A stretch of 64,000 nucleotides of DNA from Xestospongia muta. Its lineage: Eukaryota; Porifera; Demospongiae; Haplosclerida; Petrosiidae. Under the pieces are notes generated by a model. It was not told where the DNA came from. It was given only the letters and a program-made list of their open reading frames with translations, and did no database searches. Below are positions 63,429-64,000 of the stretch, piece after piece; the stretch's first letter is position 1, and the number at the start of each line of letters is the position of its first letter. The position numbers were made by a program, and so were the translations under genes. The stretch is taken from contig OY848918.1 in assembly GCA_963693285.1 (NCBI GenBank), positions 13,452,263-13,516,262 on the forward strand. The letters run 5' to 3'.

Positions 63429-64000
63429 TTTAGCAAAAAAGGAAAAACGTTAATATTGTGGCAATTGAAAATGTGCATAAATTTAACAGACTGCAGTATT
63501 ACTAATCAGTTCTGGCCCGGTATAGCTACTGAAAAGACATCTATTGTTATATAATAGCACCATCTGAATTAAGAATAGAAAACTAAAGAATTCACTGACT
63601 AACAATCACTTTAAATTCCACATAGACATTATGTATAATATTTTATTTCATTATATATATATTATATATAATTAAAATACTAACACTCTTTTACTCTATT
63701 ATATACATACTCTTTATTTAAATAATATACACTTACTATACTAACTGCACAAACTCTTAGAAAAACAGTTTTTTTTCAAACTATAATAATAATACTGTAT
63801 TACATGTATAACTAAAAAATGACAGCAATTGTTTATTTTTATTATTAATCACTAAAAACAGCATAAAAACAATATTTTGGGTTTATGTTTAAATTTAAAA
63901 AGTTACTTTCACTATGTATTATTGTCTTAGTTTGTTGATGTTATCATTTCAAACTTTCAAACTCTGTATTTCTTTCGATACTGTTTCCTTCATTTTGTCA
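63429..64000. other. Right edge, nothing recognised
   Basis: Very AT-rich with short TA runs (about 63650-63675). No coding feature seen. Confidence 0.5.

Noticed and set aside
1..64000. tRNA, rRNA, CRISPR or bacterial operon features
   Set aside because: No cloverleaf-like segments, no spaced direct repeats and no closely packed intronless genes were seen.

Overview
The window looks like nuclear DNA of an early-branching animal, most likely a demosponge (inference). It is very AT-rich, the genes are cut into dozens of tiny exons by mostly short introns, and the intergenic DNA holds relics of TNP2/CACTA-type transposases and of a DUF6589-type gene, both common in sponge and cnidarian genomes. 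I see no bacterial, rRNA, tRNA or CRISPR features.

The window is dominated by a head-to-tail tandem array of large minus-strand genes encoding divergent inositol 1,4,5-trisphosphate receptor (IP3R)-like calcium-release channels. From right to left, in the direction of transcription: a decayed C-terminal exon at 63311-63428 (copy D, relic); a complete 70-exon gene at 33643-59433 (copy B, about 2448 residues, no internal stop found); a second complete 70-exon gene at 6258-29667 (copy A, 2458 codons before the stop) that carries an in-frame TAA in exon 36; and the first 12 exons of a third gene at 41-2846 (copy C), which runs off the left edge. I built the exon models of A and B by hand from splice signals and reading phase. 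All 70 exons join in phase and both models end at a stop codon.

Each protein has an N-terminal MIR/beta-trefoil region, a long alpha-helical RIH (RYDR_ITPR) solenoid, an RIH-associated region, a six-helix channel module, a CxxC/HxxxxH zinc-linker and a short coiled-coil tail, which is the IP3R order. The selectivity filter is not the usual GGGVGD, and the long luminal loop before the pore is nearly absent. Only part of the IP3-contact set can be aligned. This is a lineage-specific, locally amplified, structurally divergent IP3R family.

Intergenic DNA: 2847-6257 (C to A) and 29668-33642 (A to B) share a common 5' flank and a common 3' flank, with different transposon debris between them. Upstream of B are a clean hAT-type MITE (59466-60003, perfect 8-bp target duplication) 33 bp from the start codon, and a decayed plus-strand DUF6589-family gene (60881-62010 or beyond). 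A and B are so similar in introns that they must be a recent duplication or kept alike by gene conversion. C is more diverged.
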